Assembly (NCBI GenBank): GCA_009176605.1
Contig: SEYY01024189.1
Coordinates: forward strand, 7,501 to 65,000
Direction of reading: 5' to 3'
DNA from: Armadillidium nasatum
Taxonomy: Eukaryota > Arthropoda > Malacostraca > Isopoda > Armadillidiidae
DNA length: 57,500 nt
The notes under the pieces were generated by a model that saw only the letters and a program-made list of their open reading frames with translations, did no database searches and had not been told where the DNA came from. The translations under genes were made by a program, and so were the position numbers. Positions 1-34,454 of the stretch are shown piece after piece; the first letter of the stretch is position 1, and each line of letters begins with the position of its first letter.

Positions 1-100
1 TAAAATCAAAACACAAAGATGAACATTCACTAGCAGAAAAGGAGCGGTCAAAAGAAACAGAAAAGGAAAAAAATCTTAATTTTCTTATATTTTGTTTGAA
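1..100 (+). repeat. Dispersed repeat shared with 21012-21126
   Basis: AAGATGAACATTCACTAGCAG, GGAGCGGTCA and TCTTAATTTTCTTATATTTTG occur in the same order at 21012-21126 with a short indel. It lies downstream of the visible SETD3 exons. Confidence 0.8.
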
Positions 101-895
101 ATTTTTTTTTTATTATTGACTGATTGAGCTGAATTTTCAAGATGTGAATTTTTCACGAAGTTCTGATTGATTTCGAGCATTTTTTTGAGTCTATAATGGT
201 TTGAACTTATTTGGACCCAAGTTGAAAAAAATGAATACCTGGTCAACCACTGGTCACATGAGCTGAAAATTAGCTGAATACCTTTGCCCCAATTCTTGCA
301 TTGGTGGGAATAGGTTTTTGATATCGTCTAGAAAAAGTTATTAAGACTTGAAAAAATTTTGCACAAATCGTCCCTTCTGGGAAAAATTATTTATAAAAAA
401 CCTACTACTTTTTTTTTTTATTTGTGAATATTGTTTAGAGAGGGCAGGCAACAATTTTATTTAGTGCATATTTAAATGCTCTTTGTTTGAAGCGAGATAT
501 AGCCTCTCAAACTTTGGGAATTTTTGAAATTTGCCAAAAATGGACTTTTGAAGGCTATATCTCAAACAACGAATGTCATCGAATAAAGTATAGAGGATTT
601 GTAGCCCCCCCCTCCTCAACACACCAAAAATAGGAATGTCATAGTTTATTTTTTTTTAAAATTAAAAAGAAAAAAAATTTTTTTAGTTCAAAAAAATTTT
701 TTTTTCTTAGTGGTCAGTTTTTTGGCTATAACTTTTTCCTATAACTCTGGAACAAAAGTCTATTAGAGACTTTTGTATCCATTTAATTTTGAATAAATAA
801 TCTTCAGCTCATTCTAAAAAGTGGTTTGGACCGCCATCAATTAAAAAGGTAAAATTAAACAAAAAAAAAAAAAAAAAAAAAAAAAAACAACAAAC
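101..895. other. SETD3 intron, nothing recognised
   Basis: AT-rich with homopolymer runs and a phrase repeated inside it (GGCTATATCTCAAAC at 553-567 against its inverted form near 495). No exon was found. Confidence 0.5.
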
Positions 896-3969
<3,074 letters not shown>

Positions 3970-4074
3970 ATCTTAAAATACAAAGTATTTTTCTTCTATA
4001 ATTTTAAAAAAAATAAAAATATTTTATATATAACATTTGAGGTTAAATACCTGAAGATGATAGTATATTCCTTG

Positions 4075-4181
<107 letters not shown>

Positions 4182-4964
4182 ATAGGACCACAGGGCTAGA
4201 AATCCAACCTTTTAATTGCATTAATTGCAACTTTAAGATAAACATTGGAAACTTATGCAATGAGATAAAATTTTATAAAAGAGTTCAAATGGCCAGATGG
4301 AAAAAGATTCTGCTATCACTTTGGTTTCAAACTTTGCGTACTTCTGTTTCCACTTTTGCTAACCTACTGTTCCTTTTTTTTTTTTTTTTTTTTTTTTACA
4401 GAACGCCACCACTCATGGGCAGAGCCCTTTTCAAGGAGGGGGGCACAGTTGTTTCTTCCCATTTAACTTCTTTGTTTGGCAAGTCAAAATGGGTATGTTC
4501 ATTACTTATATAATAGTATAATACAATAATAATGAAACAGAACACATCCAGTTGCAATTTTGTTCATATCAATAAATATAGAGAGATAATGTGTTCTAAT
4601 TAATGAAGGGAATAATCATAGTTTATGACAAAACACTTAAACAATAACAGCTTTCAGTATTAAAATATTATACTATAATTGCAACATTATACCACCATTT
4701 TTTATCTCAATATCTAAACCAGTGCCAATATCAATAAGATACTAATAAATTAATAAATGCTGAAAGAGTAAACTCTCACCATCCACTGGTTTGAGGTATA
4801 CAAATGTTTGTGTGATATACATTTGCATTTTCAATGATCCTTATATTGTACTCTAAATATAGGAATAATAATTGTAAGATAACAAATGTATGGTACATAA
4901 ACATTGGTCTTCAGGGAGCCTCTGTCCCCAATATCCGCCCAATAAATGAGTGACATATATTGAT

Positions 4965-5180
4965 AGTTTTGGGAAATTGTGAAGAATGGTGTCCCAAAAG
5001 GTTCAGTATCGGAGCCACTACTGTTTTTCATATAATTGATCTGTACCACAGATTAAAATTAAGGTTTCTAAATTTGCAGATGATACCAAGGTCTCTACAT
5101 CTATAAGGAATAGTGATGGTTGTATTAAGCTTTACAGTGACCTAGGTAGAATTTTTGGATTGGCAGATATGTGACAAATG
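4965..5180 (+). pseudogene. Decayed CR1 reverse-transcriptase fragment
   Basis: The plus strand reads WEIVKNGVPKGSVSEPLLFF and, in another frame, KVSKFADDTKVSTSIRNSD plus GCIKLYSDL. These parallel ORF2 of the element at 31-36 kb (WETVKSGVPQGSVLGPLLF, KVFKFADDTKVVTSVRNND). Frameshifts and stops show it is dead. Confidence 0.85.
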
Positions 5181-5439
5181 AATATTTTCTGACCCATTTT
5201 TATTATTTTTCTTCATTATATGTTACATTTCTAGTTTACATTTTGAATAACAACTAAATACCAGGTAAGAGATGAACTATGTATATTTACCTTAAAATTT
5301 TTAGTGCAGAAAATCATTTTCTGCATTTCAATTTACAGAATTAATTTCAGATCATATTGTCTTTGTAGTTTTAATATATTAAAAAAAGAATACTCAGTTA
5401 AACTACAAATTTACTGAATATTTCAACCAGGATTGTGAC

Positions 5440-5720
5440 TATGCCTATGAATTTTAGACCAGCTTATGACTAAGTCAAACTAGTAGTTTTGTAGTGGGTG
5501 TTGGTTCATTGCATTTGTAATTAGTTGTATACTGCCATTAATGAGGTTTACTAAATATATGTAAGTGCTTAGTTTTATTTTAATCTTGCTTTTCATGAAT
5601 GCACTGATAACTAGGGATAGGATAGACCTATGTCTTTGTTGCATATACTAGTATTACCACTTTTGACAGGGAGAGTCTCCATAAACCCGTGTAGCTTCAG
5701 TAATGTTCTAAAATATATTC
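5440..5720 (+). mobile_element. CR1 3'UTR fragment
   Basis: The stretch GTAGTGGGTGTTGGTTCATTGC ... ACTGATAACTAGGGATAGGA ... TCTCCATAAACCCGTGT matches, reverse-complemented, the 3'UTR at 31185-31450. It probably belongs to the same dead copy as the RT fragment at 4965, with an internal deletion or insertion between. Confidence 0.8.
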
Positions 5721-6104
5721 TTTCTTACTCATCTAATATGAAAAGAACGAAAAAAAAGAAAATATGAAATAAAAAAGAAAAAAAAAATCAAAGAAAGAAA
5801 TCAACCTATCAAAGGTCTGCACAAAAACAACAAATACATAAAGAACTTGAATGCCAGAAGAGAAACAACAAAAAGTCTATGTTGCCAACAATTGGAATTG
5901 GAAATCGCATGGCCAACTATGCCAACTACAAAGTAGAAATAGCCCTACTTGTCTTCGAATATGTCACGAGCCGATAGCTATACGTATTTTACACCCACAA
6001 CAAAAAACTAAACAGTAATCATATTTAATTAATAAATTATTATATAAATACCAAAGCACCACTTCTGAGCGTGGGCAAAGTTTGGTGTGGGATGTTTTTT
6101 TGTT

Positions 6105-6345
6105 CATGTTTTTGTGGATGTTGGTTCATTGCATGTATAATTAGTTATATAATGTCATTAGTTAGTACTAAATATATGTAGGAGCTTAGTTTTATTTTTA
6201 TTTTACTTTGCATGAGTGAACTAATAACTAAGTATAGGGTAGATCTAGTCTTTGTTCCATGTATTAGAATTATTATTTTTTTGTTTTGACTAGGACAATC
6301 TCCATAGGCCATCGTGACTTTTAACTATCTCTATTTTTCTAATGT
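6105..6345 (+). mobile_element. Second CR1 3'UTR fragment
   Basis: This copy repeats the 5440-5720 pattern: TTGGTTCATTGCATG, then GAACTAATAACTAAGTATAG, then GACAATCTCCATAGGCC and a pyrimidine-rich end. It is a separate 5'-truncated insertion or a tandem remnant of the first. Confidence 0.78.
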
Positions 6346-7622
6346 TCTATACAAAAACTCTGGGTTTGAGCTTTTATTTAAAGACCTGAAAGAGAAGGGT
6401 CATAATTAGTTTACAATTAAAAAAAATGAGTAGACTTACTATGAACTTTTTCAAAAGTTTTGTTGCTTTTGAAGTTCTTTCATATACGAATCCCATATAA
6501 TTAAGAACGTTACGAGTTATATATTTGAGTAGAAGGCAATAAAAATGATAGTTAGAAAGATTTTGAAAAAAAGAAATATATAACTCATACCTTAAACCTT
6601 GATTTTGAGGACTTGAAAATGTACAAGCTAAAAACTTACATTTTAATAACTTCTATACTTAACCATGATTTTTGAAAAAGTGAGGCTGATTTGTAAAGCC
6701 GGGAGATGTTGTAGAAAAATGTGCAACATCGATACAAAAAATAAACCCCCAACTCTACAAACTCCTAACAATGAGAACTTAAAATATAGATAAAATATAT
6801 ACACACACTAGACAAATTAGTGAAAGCACATAAACAGTTTTTATATCTAATGGCTCATTTCTAATGAAGACAAACCTCCTGGTATCATGACTTTAAAGAG
6901 AACTCAAAAAAAAGGCTCGTTAATCACAGTCATTCAATTTTGTTTGATAACTAATAGATCTAATTAAAGAAACTGAAACAATATCTTAAACCTATAACGA
7001 AGTTTACCTAGTAATAAGATATTCCGTTTCAATTTTTGGGAAATGCAATCGTTTTTCGAAGAATTGTTTTATGATGATAAATATAATATCTCATTTATGC
7101 GTGCGAAAACAATAAAAAATTTTATACAGTAGAATACTTGTTGAGAAGAGTAGTTCATACAGAACATTATAGGAGAACCGGAGGTCATATTGGAAAATTA
7201 AAAATGGAAGCATTTTGTGGAATTTCGAAATATATTTTTACCCTTTTTTAGCAGCCTTTCAGCATGTTTTGTCATTATTTTTACCATAAACCTTAACTAT
7301 GATTTTTTAGTGAGACGAAAAAGTTGGCAACACTTTTTAGGGTTCGTACTCTCGGCGAAAGGAAAACTATGATCATAGATTTTAAAGGCTATGATACTGG
7401 TTTTGACCACGGTGTTTTGACTCAGGCTTTTGAGGATTGAGCCAAGTTTAGGGTAAGTGAGACGTAAGTGCGTACATAGTATATAAATAAGCCCAAGTAA
7501 ACATGTTAATTGAAAAAATTAGTTGTAATTATAATTGGAAAAATTAGTTGTAATTATTTTGTTAATTTGATTGAATTAGTTGTAATTTTTTTTATTTATT
7601 TTTTGGTTACATAGATCTAAAG
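6346..7622. other. Intergenic / 5' flank of the BTB gene
   Basis: The space between the CR1 fragments and the BTB start shows no gene, TATA-initiator pair or repeat I can support. Confidence 0.5.
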
Positions 7623-24366
<16,744 letters not shown>

Positions 24367-24386
24367 AACTATTCTTTACTCATTTT

Positions 24387-26005
<1,619 letters not shown>

Positions 26006-26083
26006 AGAAAAAAAGGTAGTAGAACAATTTTCAAGCTCGTATGCTTTGAATCACTGTAGCAACTCGGTACTTATTACAATCCA

Positions 26084-26214
26084 TAAGAGGGTGCTTGGAA
26101 TCCGTACTGGGGCTACATGGCATTTTGTTGGGGCTCCTTTGTTACAGGAGCAACCAACCAAGGTCAAACAACGCCAACATCTGCACAACATCTATTGCGA
26201 CAAATTTAGCAATA
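26084..26214 (-). repeat. Dispersed repeat R1, copy 3 (inverted)
   Basis: The reverse complement reads ATGTTGGCGTTGTTTGACCT, GGTTGGTTGCTCCTGTAAC, ATGCCATGTAGCCCC, matching copies 1 and 2. Only the first half is present. Confidence 0.78.
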
Positions 26215-26705
26215 ATAAGTTTTGGTTTATCTTCGTACTATTCCCACAGCTGTATAAAAACTTCACATCATTCAGGCAGTGTTACCAACTTACATTTTTC
26301 CTGCTAAAACATTTAGCATTTTAAAGCCCCTTTTCTATTTGTCCACTTTTGTACTATAAGTTGTTTTGTATTATTAGATGAGTGTATCGATGTATCTTTA
26401 ACAAAGATTCTAAGAACTATTAATATCATATAAATTCGTCTTCATCTCAGAAAATCATTTAATTGTTAAACATTTATAAATATATATTTTTTTTATTTTT
26501 CCATTTTAGCATAATTTTAGCATTCTTTTTACTGAGATTTAACATTATTCAATGTTAAGGAGTTAAAGTCTACTATGGGTAGGGATGCTGATTTTTAAAA
26601 AAAATATCGATATATCGATTATCGATAATTTTTAAAAATATCAAATTGCCCTCGATACTATAGATAAAAAAATATCGATATATCGGTTTTAGAAAATATC
26701 GTTTC

Positions 26706-26976
<271 letters not shown>

Positions 26977-26984
26977 TACTTTTT

Positions 26985-27135
26985 TTGTCTCCTCTGGTGA
27001 GCAAAGGCCGATCGAGGGCTTACCAACCTCCACCAGAGCAGGAGAATAGTTAATGGATGATGTAACTTGATACCTGGCGTTTAAAAGTGTGTAAGCCAAA
27101 GCAAGCGTTTAAAAGCGTGCAAGTTGTCGTACAAA
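26985..27135 (-). mobile_element. Jockey-like LINE 3' tail
   Basis: CTCCTCTGGTGAGCAAAGGC, then CCACCAGAGCAGG and GGCGTTTAAAAGTGTGTAAG match the 3' tail at 8490 and 29455. The GCGTTTAAAAG...TG segment is present twice. An (AT)n array lies 15 bp away on the 3'-end side. Confidence 0.75.
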
Positions 27136-27864
27136 ACCAATTTTTTTTTTTTTATTAATTTATTTGCAAAAATTTTACACTTTTCCTAACTGAAATTCGA
27201 CAAGGATTCCAAAAATGTAATCCTTTTTTATGTACGTGTTCTGTAGTTTTTTAAATATGTTGCTGGTTTAAACCGAGGTCTGACCTATATATACTGTACA
27301 TGATTCGACTGCCGTCGAGAGTGGATGTGGCTGTAAGAAGATGGGAAGAAGAAAGTCAGAAACATCATAAGGAAGTCGATCAGAAGAAAAGAGATGAGAA
27401 GAGCAGAAAAGAGAAGAGAGCAGAAGGTAGGCTGTTGGATATGAAGCTTTAAGATCTTCTTCCTGAGGTTGCAGAGTTTGTTGATAAGAAGAATGATATT
27501 GACCAAAGTAAAATAAAAAAAAAATTATTTTTCGGTATAAATTTTCAGTATTTTTTTTGAAAGTAAATTAACAGAAATTCAATAAAATCATTTTTTGTGA
27601 AGCAACACATCTTTTGACAACATACTTTCGGCAGTAAAATTTAAAATTATATATTAAAAGATAAAAAAAGGAATTAAGATAGAAGTAACTTCTGATCAAT
27701 AAAGTATGATTTTTTCTTCGCAGTCGAGTCAAATGAAGAATAGTTCTTAGTATGGTTCAAAAGGCTGGCAATCCTTTCCAACCAAGTTTTCTTCCCACGT
27801 ATGATTGCATGAATATTAAAACCTTTTTTCAATTGACACCACCCTAATCATGCGGGATATGACG

Positions 27865-27866
<2 letters not shown>

Positions 27867-27953
<87 letters not shown>
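27867..27953. repeat. (AT)n with a phase break
   Basis: Interrupted near 27894; inside the ATCGAT element. Confidence 0.95.
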
Positions 27954-27957
<4 letters not shown>

Positions 27958-28372
27958 AAATACCACAAATTTTGCTTAAATTTTATATTATAAAGGAGCA
28001 GAAAACTACTAAAAATTTCTAGAAGTAAAAAAAAATATCGTTGGTTCGATACTGAAGATAAAATATCAATATATCGATATATCGGGTTTGAAAATATCAT
28101 CGATATTTTTTCGATACTATCGTAAAAAAGTATTTATATCGATATATATCGAAACTTTTGCAGCATCCCTATATGGGAGTTGATAATTTTAGAAATTTGG
28201 AAGAAATCATAGTAAAAGTATTACCAAAGTTTATCATATATTATAGGGTAAACTTTGGTATTACTTAAAAAGCCGTCATCTTTGAGTCAAAATTTCCGCT
28301 TATCTTCAAGTCCCGCGCAAACTTAGCCGAAAAACACCGTTCTTTGAGGCAATTTCGCGGGCGCTAAATGGC

Positions 28373-28387
28373 TTTTGGCGCGAAAAG
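28373..28387. promoter_or_regulatory. E2F-like palindrome
   Basis: TTTTGGCGCGAAAAG contains a full match to the E2F/DP consensus TTTSGCGCGAAA. It lies in a locally CpG-rich patch (28310-28390) near the left end of the TIR element. Function unproven. Confidence 0.4.
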
Positions 28388-28762
28388 TAATAATAATAAT
28401 CTTCAAGCTAAGCCGAATCTTTAAGATTGGTGAAGACATGACTAAGAAACATAGTTTAACTACATTATAGTTTTAAAGTCTATGCTAAGAAACATCTTAT
28501 CAAATCACGTGACTTTTGTAAACAAAATTCACTTGCTGCGTGTTATTTTTATGGAAGATTATTTTGATTATTATAACATTGATGTCTTTTGTTTCGTAAA
28601 AATTGGGAACATTTTGTTCCTGATTTTTCTCTTTATTCTTTCTTCCCCTCCCCCCCCTTATTTCCTTATTTTAATTTTACAAATTAAAGTATATTTGAAT
28701 ATTTGACGAACTGAAGGCCTACCGTGACAATGACATTTTTTAAAAGAAAAGCGTTGTTTATT

Positions 28763-28882
<120 letters not shown>

Positions 28883-29089
28883 AAAAATGCTTTGCTTTTA
28901 AGAAATGTCATTTTCCACGGTAGGCCCTCTGTGTATCAAATATTCAAAAATATTTTAATTTATATATATTAAATTAAAATAACCAATGATAATCATACTC
29001 CAGTATCTTTAAAATCAATTTTATTATGAAAAAGTAGTAAATCCATATATGGGCCTTCAAAGGCAGGGTAATTTTATTTCTTTCATTGT

Positions 29090-29090
<1 letters not shown>

Positions 29091-29156
<66 letters not shown>
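29091..29156. repeat. (AC)n
   Basis: The longest pure AC tract in the window. Confidence 0.97.
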
Positions 29157-29158
<2 letters not shown>

Positions 29159-29323
29159 GTCCTCAGTATGTCAAATATTCAAATATATATTTGAATATAT
29201 TTAATTTATAAATATTAAACTAAAACAACAAATGATCATCATATTCTAGCATCTTTAAAATCAATTTTATTATTAAAAAGTAGTAAATCCATATATATGA
29301 ATCAAAGGCAGGGTAACTTTATA

Positions 29324-29850
<527 letters not shown>

Positions 29851-30174
29851 CCTGTGATATGAAAGACACTAACATCTTCCAAATTCATAAACAAGTCTTT
29901 TAAAAGAATATGCTATAACCGCTTTGCATCAGTGATATGTGCGCTGAAGTACTATTTATGCTTTCTAAGATTCTGTAGCGTTTTGATACCTCTTTTTCCT
30001 GGAAGTTAAAATTTTTTCATCAGAAAAATCGAAATAACATCTAGCCGCCATGACGAATAACAGAAAATGAAAAAATGTAAACAAAGAACAGCTGATTCAA
30101 AGAAGACGGCTTGAAGATTTTTGAAATTCGCGTTCTTTGAGTCAAACTTCAAGAACGCCAGGAAAGCCACTCAA

Positions 30175-30229
30175 CGCCAGTCTACAGCCGGCTACGCCAG
30201 TCTACAGCCGGCTACGCCAGTCTACAGCC
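30175..30229 (+). repeat. 20-bp tandem repeat, about 2.8 copies
   Basis: The unit CGCCAGTCTACAGCCGGCTA occurs at 30175, 30195 and, partly, 30215. It is GC-rich compared with its surroundings. Confidence 0.93.
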
Positions 30230-31484
30230 ACTGGCTTGGCTTGAAGATGCGTTGCCTCAAAGATGACGGCTTTAGTTATTTATATCAATGTTATAAATGT
30301 AAGAGAATCTTGAATACATACTATTACCCCCCAAGAAAATTTACAATAAATTTAAAATGGCTACGTAAATAACAAGGACATTTTTATAATCACAGATATT
30401 TTTATATTTGTCTTTATTTATTTTCTTGATAAAAGTTATACAGGAAAATCGACAAATGCTTGTTCAAAACTGCTTAATTAACAACGTGGTAAAACTATAT
30501 ATTTAAAATAGGCAGCTTCTAGGACGAGCCTATTTCATCAGAAAATAGTCGTGAAGTTTGAATTAAACTACGGTATATGCAAATAGATATCCCTATCCAT
30601 CCAACCTTCTGTATATACGTTTTATATATATATTTATAATGTGGAATAAATTTAGAAAGTGAAAATTTAATGTACAGTACAAAATAGAAATTTTATAAAT
30701 TTTTATAAAGAGTGTAAATATATTCGAAAATTATAAAACACAGATTATACATACCACAGATTAGACAATGATTATATTTAAGAAAACTGAATCATTTTCT
30801 GAATATGGCCTGCAAAATTTACCTTTAATTTTGGTACACTAAATTTGTTTTAAATTTGGGTTCTATATCAAATTTTGTATAAGCATATTTGAATGGAAAA
30901 GAAAATATAGAAATATCAATAATAATAATCACCTAGAAGTAATTTGTTTTATAGCATACAGAAAATTATAATTGACATTACTCTTAGGAATGATGGAATT
31001 ATTTTTGACATTTCTGTGAACATTTCTTTTTTTATTAAATATGCAGGATATTTTTATCAAGATTGTAGCACAGCCTTTGTTTATAGCATGAATATTAAAA
31101 GAAGGCTTAGAATAAAATTGTTAGGGCTTAGAATTTGAAATTGAAATTGTAATATGGGTATAATTAAAGGTAACACAACATACATAGGAACATAGGAACA
31201 TAGGAAAAATAGAGACAGTTAGAAGCCACAAGGGCCTATCGAGACTGTCCCAGTCCAAACAAATATTAACTATCAATACTAATACATGCACAAAGACTAG
31301 GTCTGTCCTATCCCTAGTTATCAGTTTACTCATGCAAAGATAAAAAATAACACCAAGGCCAGTTTTACATGCAATATTCAATGAACCATCACCCACTACA
31401 AAAAAATAAACTGCCAATTAGGCTTGGTCATAGGTTGATCTAAAAATACAAATATACCCACCAATTTGGCTTAGTCAAGTTATT

Positions 31485-34442
31485 CTATATAATACCTAAA
31501 CTATCCATATATCTATCTAGCCCCTTTTTAAATTTGACAAGAGAATCACAATCAACAATCTCTTGTGGCAAGTCATTCCAAAAATTAACAACTCTATTAC
31601 TGAAAGAGTACTTTCTTAGATCGAGATGGCATGGCTTCTTTTTAATTTTCTTATCATGTCCTCTAGTTACTCTTCCTTGGTCCACTATAAAGTATTTTTC
31701 AATCTCTGTATTACTGCCAGATGCAAATATTTTGTAAACTTGTATCATATCCCCTCTGAGAAATCTCCTTTCAACCGAGAACATTCCTAACTCTTTCAAC
31801 CTCTCTTCATAGCTCTTATTTTCAAAGCCAGAAATCATCCTTGTTGCTCTACGTTGGACTCTCTCCAGCATATCTATGTCTCTTCTTAAATGAGGAGCCC
31901 AAACCTGTGCACAATACTCTAATGCTGGCCTAACATAGCTATTATATAGCTTGCTTATAACCTCTTTGCTCTTGTAAACTACATTGCGATTAATTATACC
32001 TAACATCTTATTTGCTCTATTCCTTGCTTCCAAACATTGATCACCCACCTTCAGATTACTGCTAATAATCACACCTAAATCCTTTTCATGCTCCACAGTC
32101 TCAAGCCACTCCCCATTCATTTCATAATTAAATCTTTCATTTGAGTAACCTACATGAAGAACTTTACATTTTTTACTATTAAAGTTCATTTGCCACCTCT
32201 CTGCCCAACCAAGAAGTCTATCTAGATCACTTTGAAGCTTTATGCATCCATCATTATTCCTTACTGAGGTAACCACTTTGGTGTCATCAGCAAACTTAAA
32301 AACCTTACATTTAAGGCCTTTGTCTAAATCATTTATATAAATAAGAAACAAAAGTGGTCCCAGCACAGAACCCTGTGGGACCCCACTCTTCACCGTTTCC
32401 CATAATGACTTATTTCCATTAAGTAATACACACTGCCTTCTGTTCTTTAACCACTCTTTAATCCAATTGTGTACCATACCATTTATACCACACTGTGACA
32501 ACTTTTGCATCAACCTAACATGGGGTACCTTATCAAAAGCTTTGCTAAAGTCTAAATATATAACATCAACTGGATCACCCCTGTCTATGCATTCAGTAAT
32601 ATATTCCATAAATTCTAGTAGATTTGTCTGACATGATCTACCCTTTCTAAAGCCATGCTGGGAGTTATATAGTATCTTGTTATCATCTAAATGCTTCTCT
32701 ATATGACTTTTCAGTAACTTTTCCAAAATTTTCACGACAAGAGATGTTAAACTAACTGGCCTATAGTTCCCTAAATCTTCCTTACTACCTTTTTTAAAAA
32801 TGGGCACCACATATGCCGTTTTCCAGTCTTCAGGTACCTCTCCAAAAGCAATAGATCGCTTAAAAATCAAATACAGTGCCTTTGCAATACTGCTACTCCC
32901 CTCTTTTAGAATTCTACCATATACACCATCTGGACCCGCTGCCTTATTTGGGTCAATATGTTCTAGTAAAGTTTTAATTTCATTTAACTCAATTTCAAAT
33001 GCTGCACACCTATTCATTACATGTATACTAGAACTATTAGTCTCTAAACTGCTATCCAACCTTTCCTCAGTAAACACTGATGCAAAATAAGCGTTGAAAA
33101 TATTAACCAATTCCTTATCTGAGCTTACTAAATTTCCATCAATTTTAATTGGGCCAATTTTCTTATCCTTGCTTTTAAATTTATAAAAACTAAAAAACTT
33201 TTTCAGGTCTTTATTACTGTTTCTTGCCAAATTAATTTCTGCCATTCTCTTTGCTCTTCTTATTGACTGGTTAAGTTCATTCCTAATTCTCTTATAATGT
33301 TCCAAATCTTCCACCCTGCTCCTACCTTTGAATATTTTAAAACATCTACGCTTTTCACTGATTTTCTCTTTTATCTCTCTACTCCACCAATTAGGTTTTC
33401 TATTTGCCACCCTAATGGATTTATCTTTAAAACACACAGACTGAATGGAAGACAATATTTCCTTGAAGTATTCCCACATGATGAAACAATTCTGACCATC
33501 AAACTCCTTATCCCAGTCAATTTCATTGAGCATTGCTCGGAATTTGCTAAAATCTCCGTTTCTGAAATCTAATATCTTTTCCCTATTGACTTGCAATTTG
33601 GGCCCAGACCTCATATTCCAGTTAAATCTAATAATATAATGATCACTAGCTCCTAAAGTCTCCCCAACTTCGATATCATTCACCATATTCTCATCATTTG
33701 TTAATATTAAATCTAACAATGCTGCATGCCTTGTCGGTTCTTGAACCATCTGACTCAAAAAGTTGTATAGAATACAATTTACAAATACTGAACTTCTATT
33801 AACCATGCAACTCAAAGTATTCCACTCAATGTCTGGAAAATTAAAATCACCCATAATGACTACCCCTTTTGCATTATTTTCACACGCTACTTTGATTTCC
33901 TTCACCATATCTTCATCTAATACTTGACTCTGATCAGGAGCTCTATAAAATGCTCCTATCCTGTATGATTTATTATACATAAGAATATCTACCCACAGAG
34001 ATTCCACATCCTGATTTGTTTTAATGTCAGCAATTAACACCGATTCAATATTGCTTTTAACATAGAGTGCTACACCTCCACCATTTCTTCCTCTACGTTG
34101 GTATAGGTAAAATGAGTATCCTTCTATTTCATATTCCTGTAGGGAATCTCCGTAAAGTGCCTCATTTACCCATGCTTCAGTAATGCAAATAATGTCAAGA
34201 TTCTCCTTTATGATGTAACTAGTCAACTCATCTTTTTTGTTTCTAAGGCTCTGAGCATTTGTGTAAAAACATTTCATACTAAACATGTCCTTATATGTAT
34301 CCTTTCCATCTTGATTTCTAGTAATGTCTCCATTTTTATTAATCGGCCTATATTGTAAAGCACCTTTATTTTTATTCATACCACCATCAATATTACAATC
34401 CCCCATCGCCACAACTAGCAGAGCGAATAATATGCCCTTCAC
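31485..34442 (-). CDS. CR1-type LINE ORF2: APE endonuclease and reverse transcriptase
   Basis: This 985-residue ORF has no internal stop. The N-terminal apurinic-type endonuclease shows TNAQSLRNK (Asn62), ICITEAW (Glu89), MGDFNFPDIEW (198-201) and a terminal SDH near 265. The reverse transcriptase shows NYRPVSLTS, QHGFRKGRSC, YLDFSKAFDKVPH, GVPQGSVLGPLLFLIYINDL and the catalytic FADD at 717-720. The C-terminal region has the usual YVRPALEYCAQVWAP and LERVQRRATRMI. The enzyme nicks target DNA and primes cDNA synthesis there. The first Met precedes the endonuclease by about 50 residues, so a later start is possible. Confidence 0.93.
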   Translation of the reverse strand: MKGILFALLVVAMGDCNIDGGMNKNKGALQYRPINKNGDITRNQDGKDTYKDMFSMKCFYTNAQSLRNKKDELTSYIIKENLDIICITEAWVNEALYGDSLQEYEIEGYSFYLYQRRGRNGGGVALYVKSNIESVLIADIKTNQDVESLWVDILMYNKSYRIGAFYRAPDQSQVLDEDMVKEIKVACENNAKGVVIMGDFNFPDIEWNTLSCMVNRSSVFVNCILYNFLSQMVQEPTRHAALLDLILTNDENMVNDIEVGETLGASDHYIIRFNWNMRSGPKLQVNREKILDFRNGDFSKFRAMLNEIDWDKEFDGQNCFIMWEYFKEILSSIQSVCFKDKSIRVANRKPNWWSREIKEKISEKRRCFKIFKGRSRVEDLEHYKRIRNELNQSIRRAKRMAEINLARNSNKDLKKFFSFYKFKSKDKKIGPIKIDGNLVSSDKELVNIFNAYFASVFTEERLDSSLETNSSSIHVMNRCAAFEIELNEIKTLLEHIDPNKAAGPDGVYGRILKEGSSSIAKALYLIFKRSIAFGEVPEDWKTAYVVPIFKKGSKEDLGNYRPVSLTSLVVKILEKLLKSHIEKHLDDNKILYNSQHGFRKGRSCQTNLLEFMEYITECIDRGDPVDVIYLDFSKAFDKVPHVRLMQKLSQCGINGMVHNWIKEWLKNRRQCVLLNGNKSLWETVKSGVPQGSVLGPLLFLIYINDLDKGLKCKVFKFADDTKVVTSVRNNDGCIKLQSDLDRLLGWAERWQMNFNSKKCKVLHVGYSNERFNYEMNGEWLETVEHEKDLGVIISSNLKVGDQCLEARNRANKMLGIINRNVVYKSKEVISKLYNSYVRPALEYCAQVWAPHLRRDIDMLERVQRRATRMISGFENKSYEERLKELGMFSVERRFLRGDMIQVYKIFASGSNTEIEKYFIVDQGRVTRGHDKKIKKKPCHLDLRKYSFSNRVVNFWNDLPQEIVDCDSLVKFKKGLDRYMDSLGII

Positions 34443-34454
34443 CCCTATCCTTAC

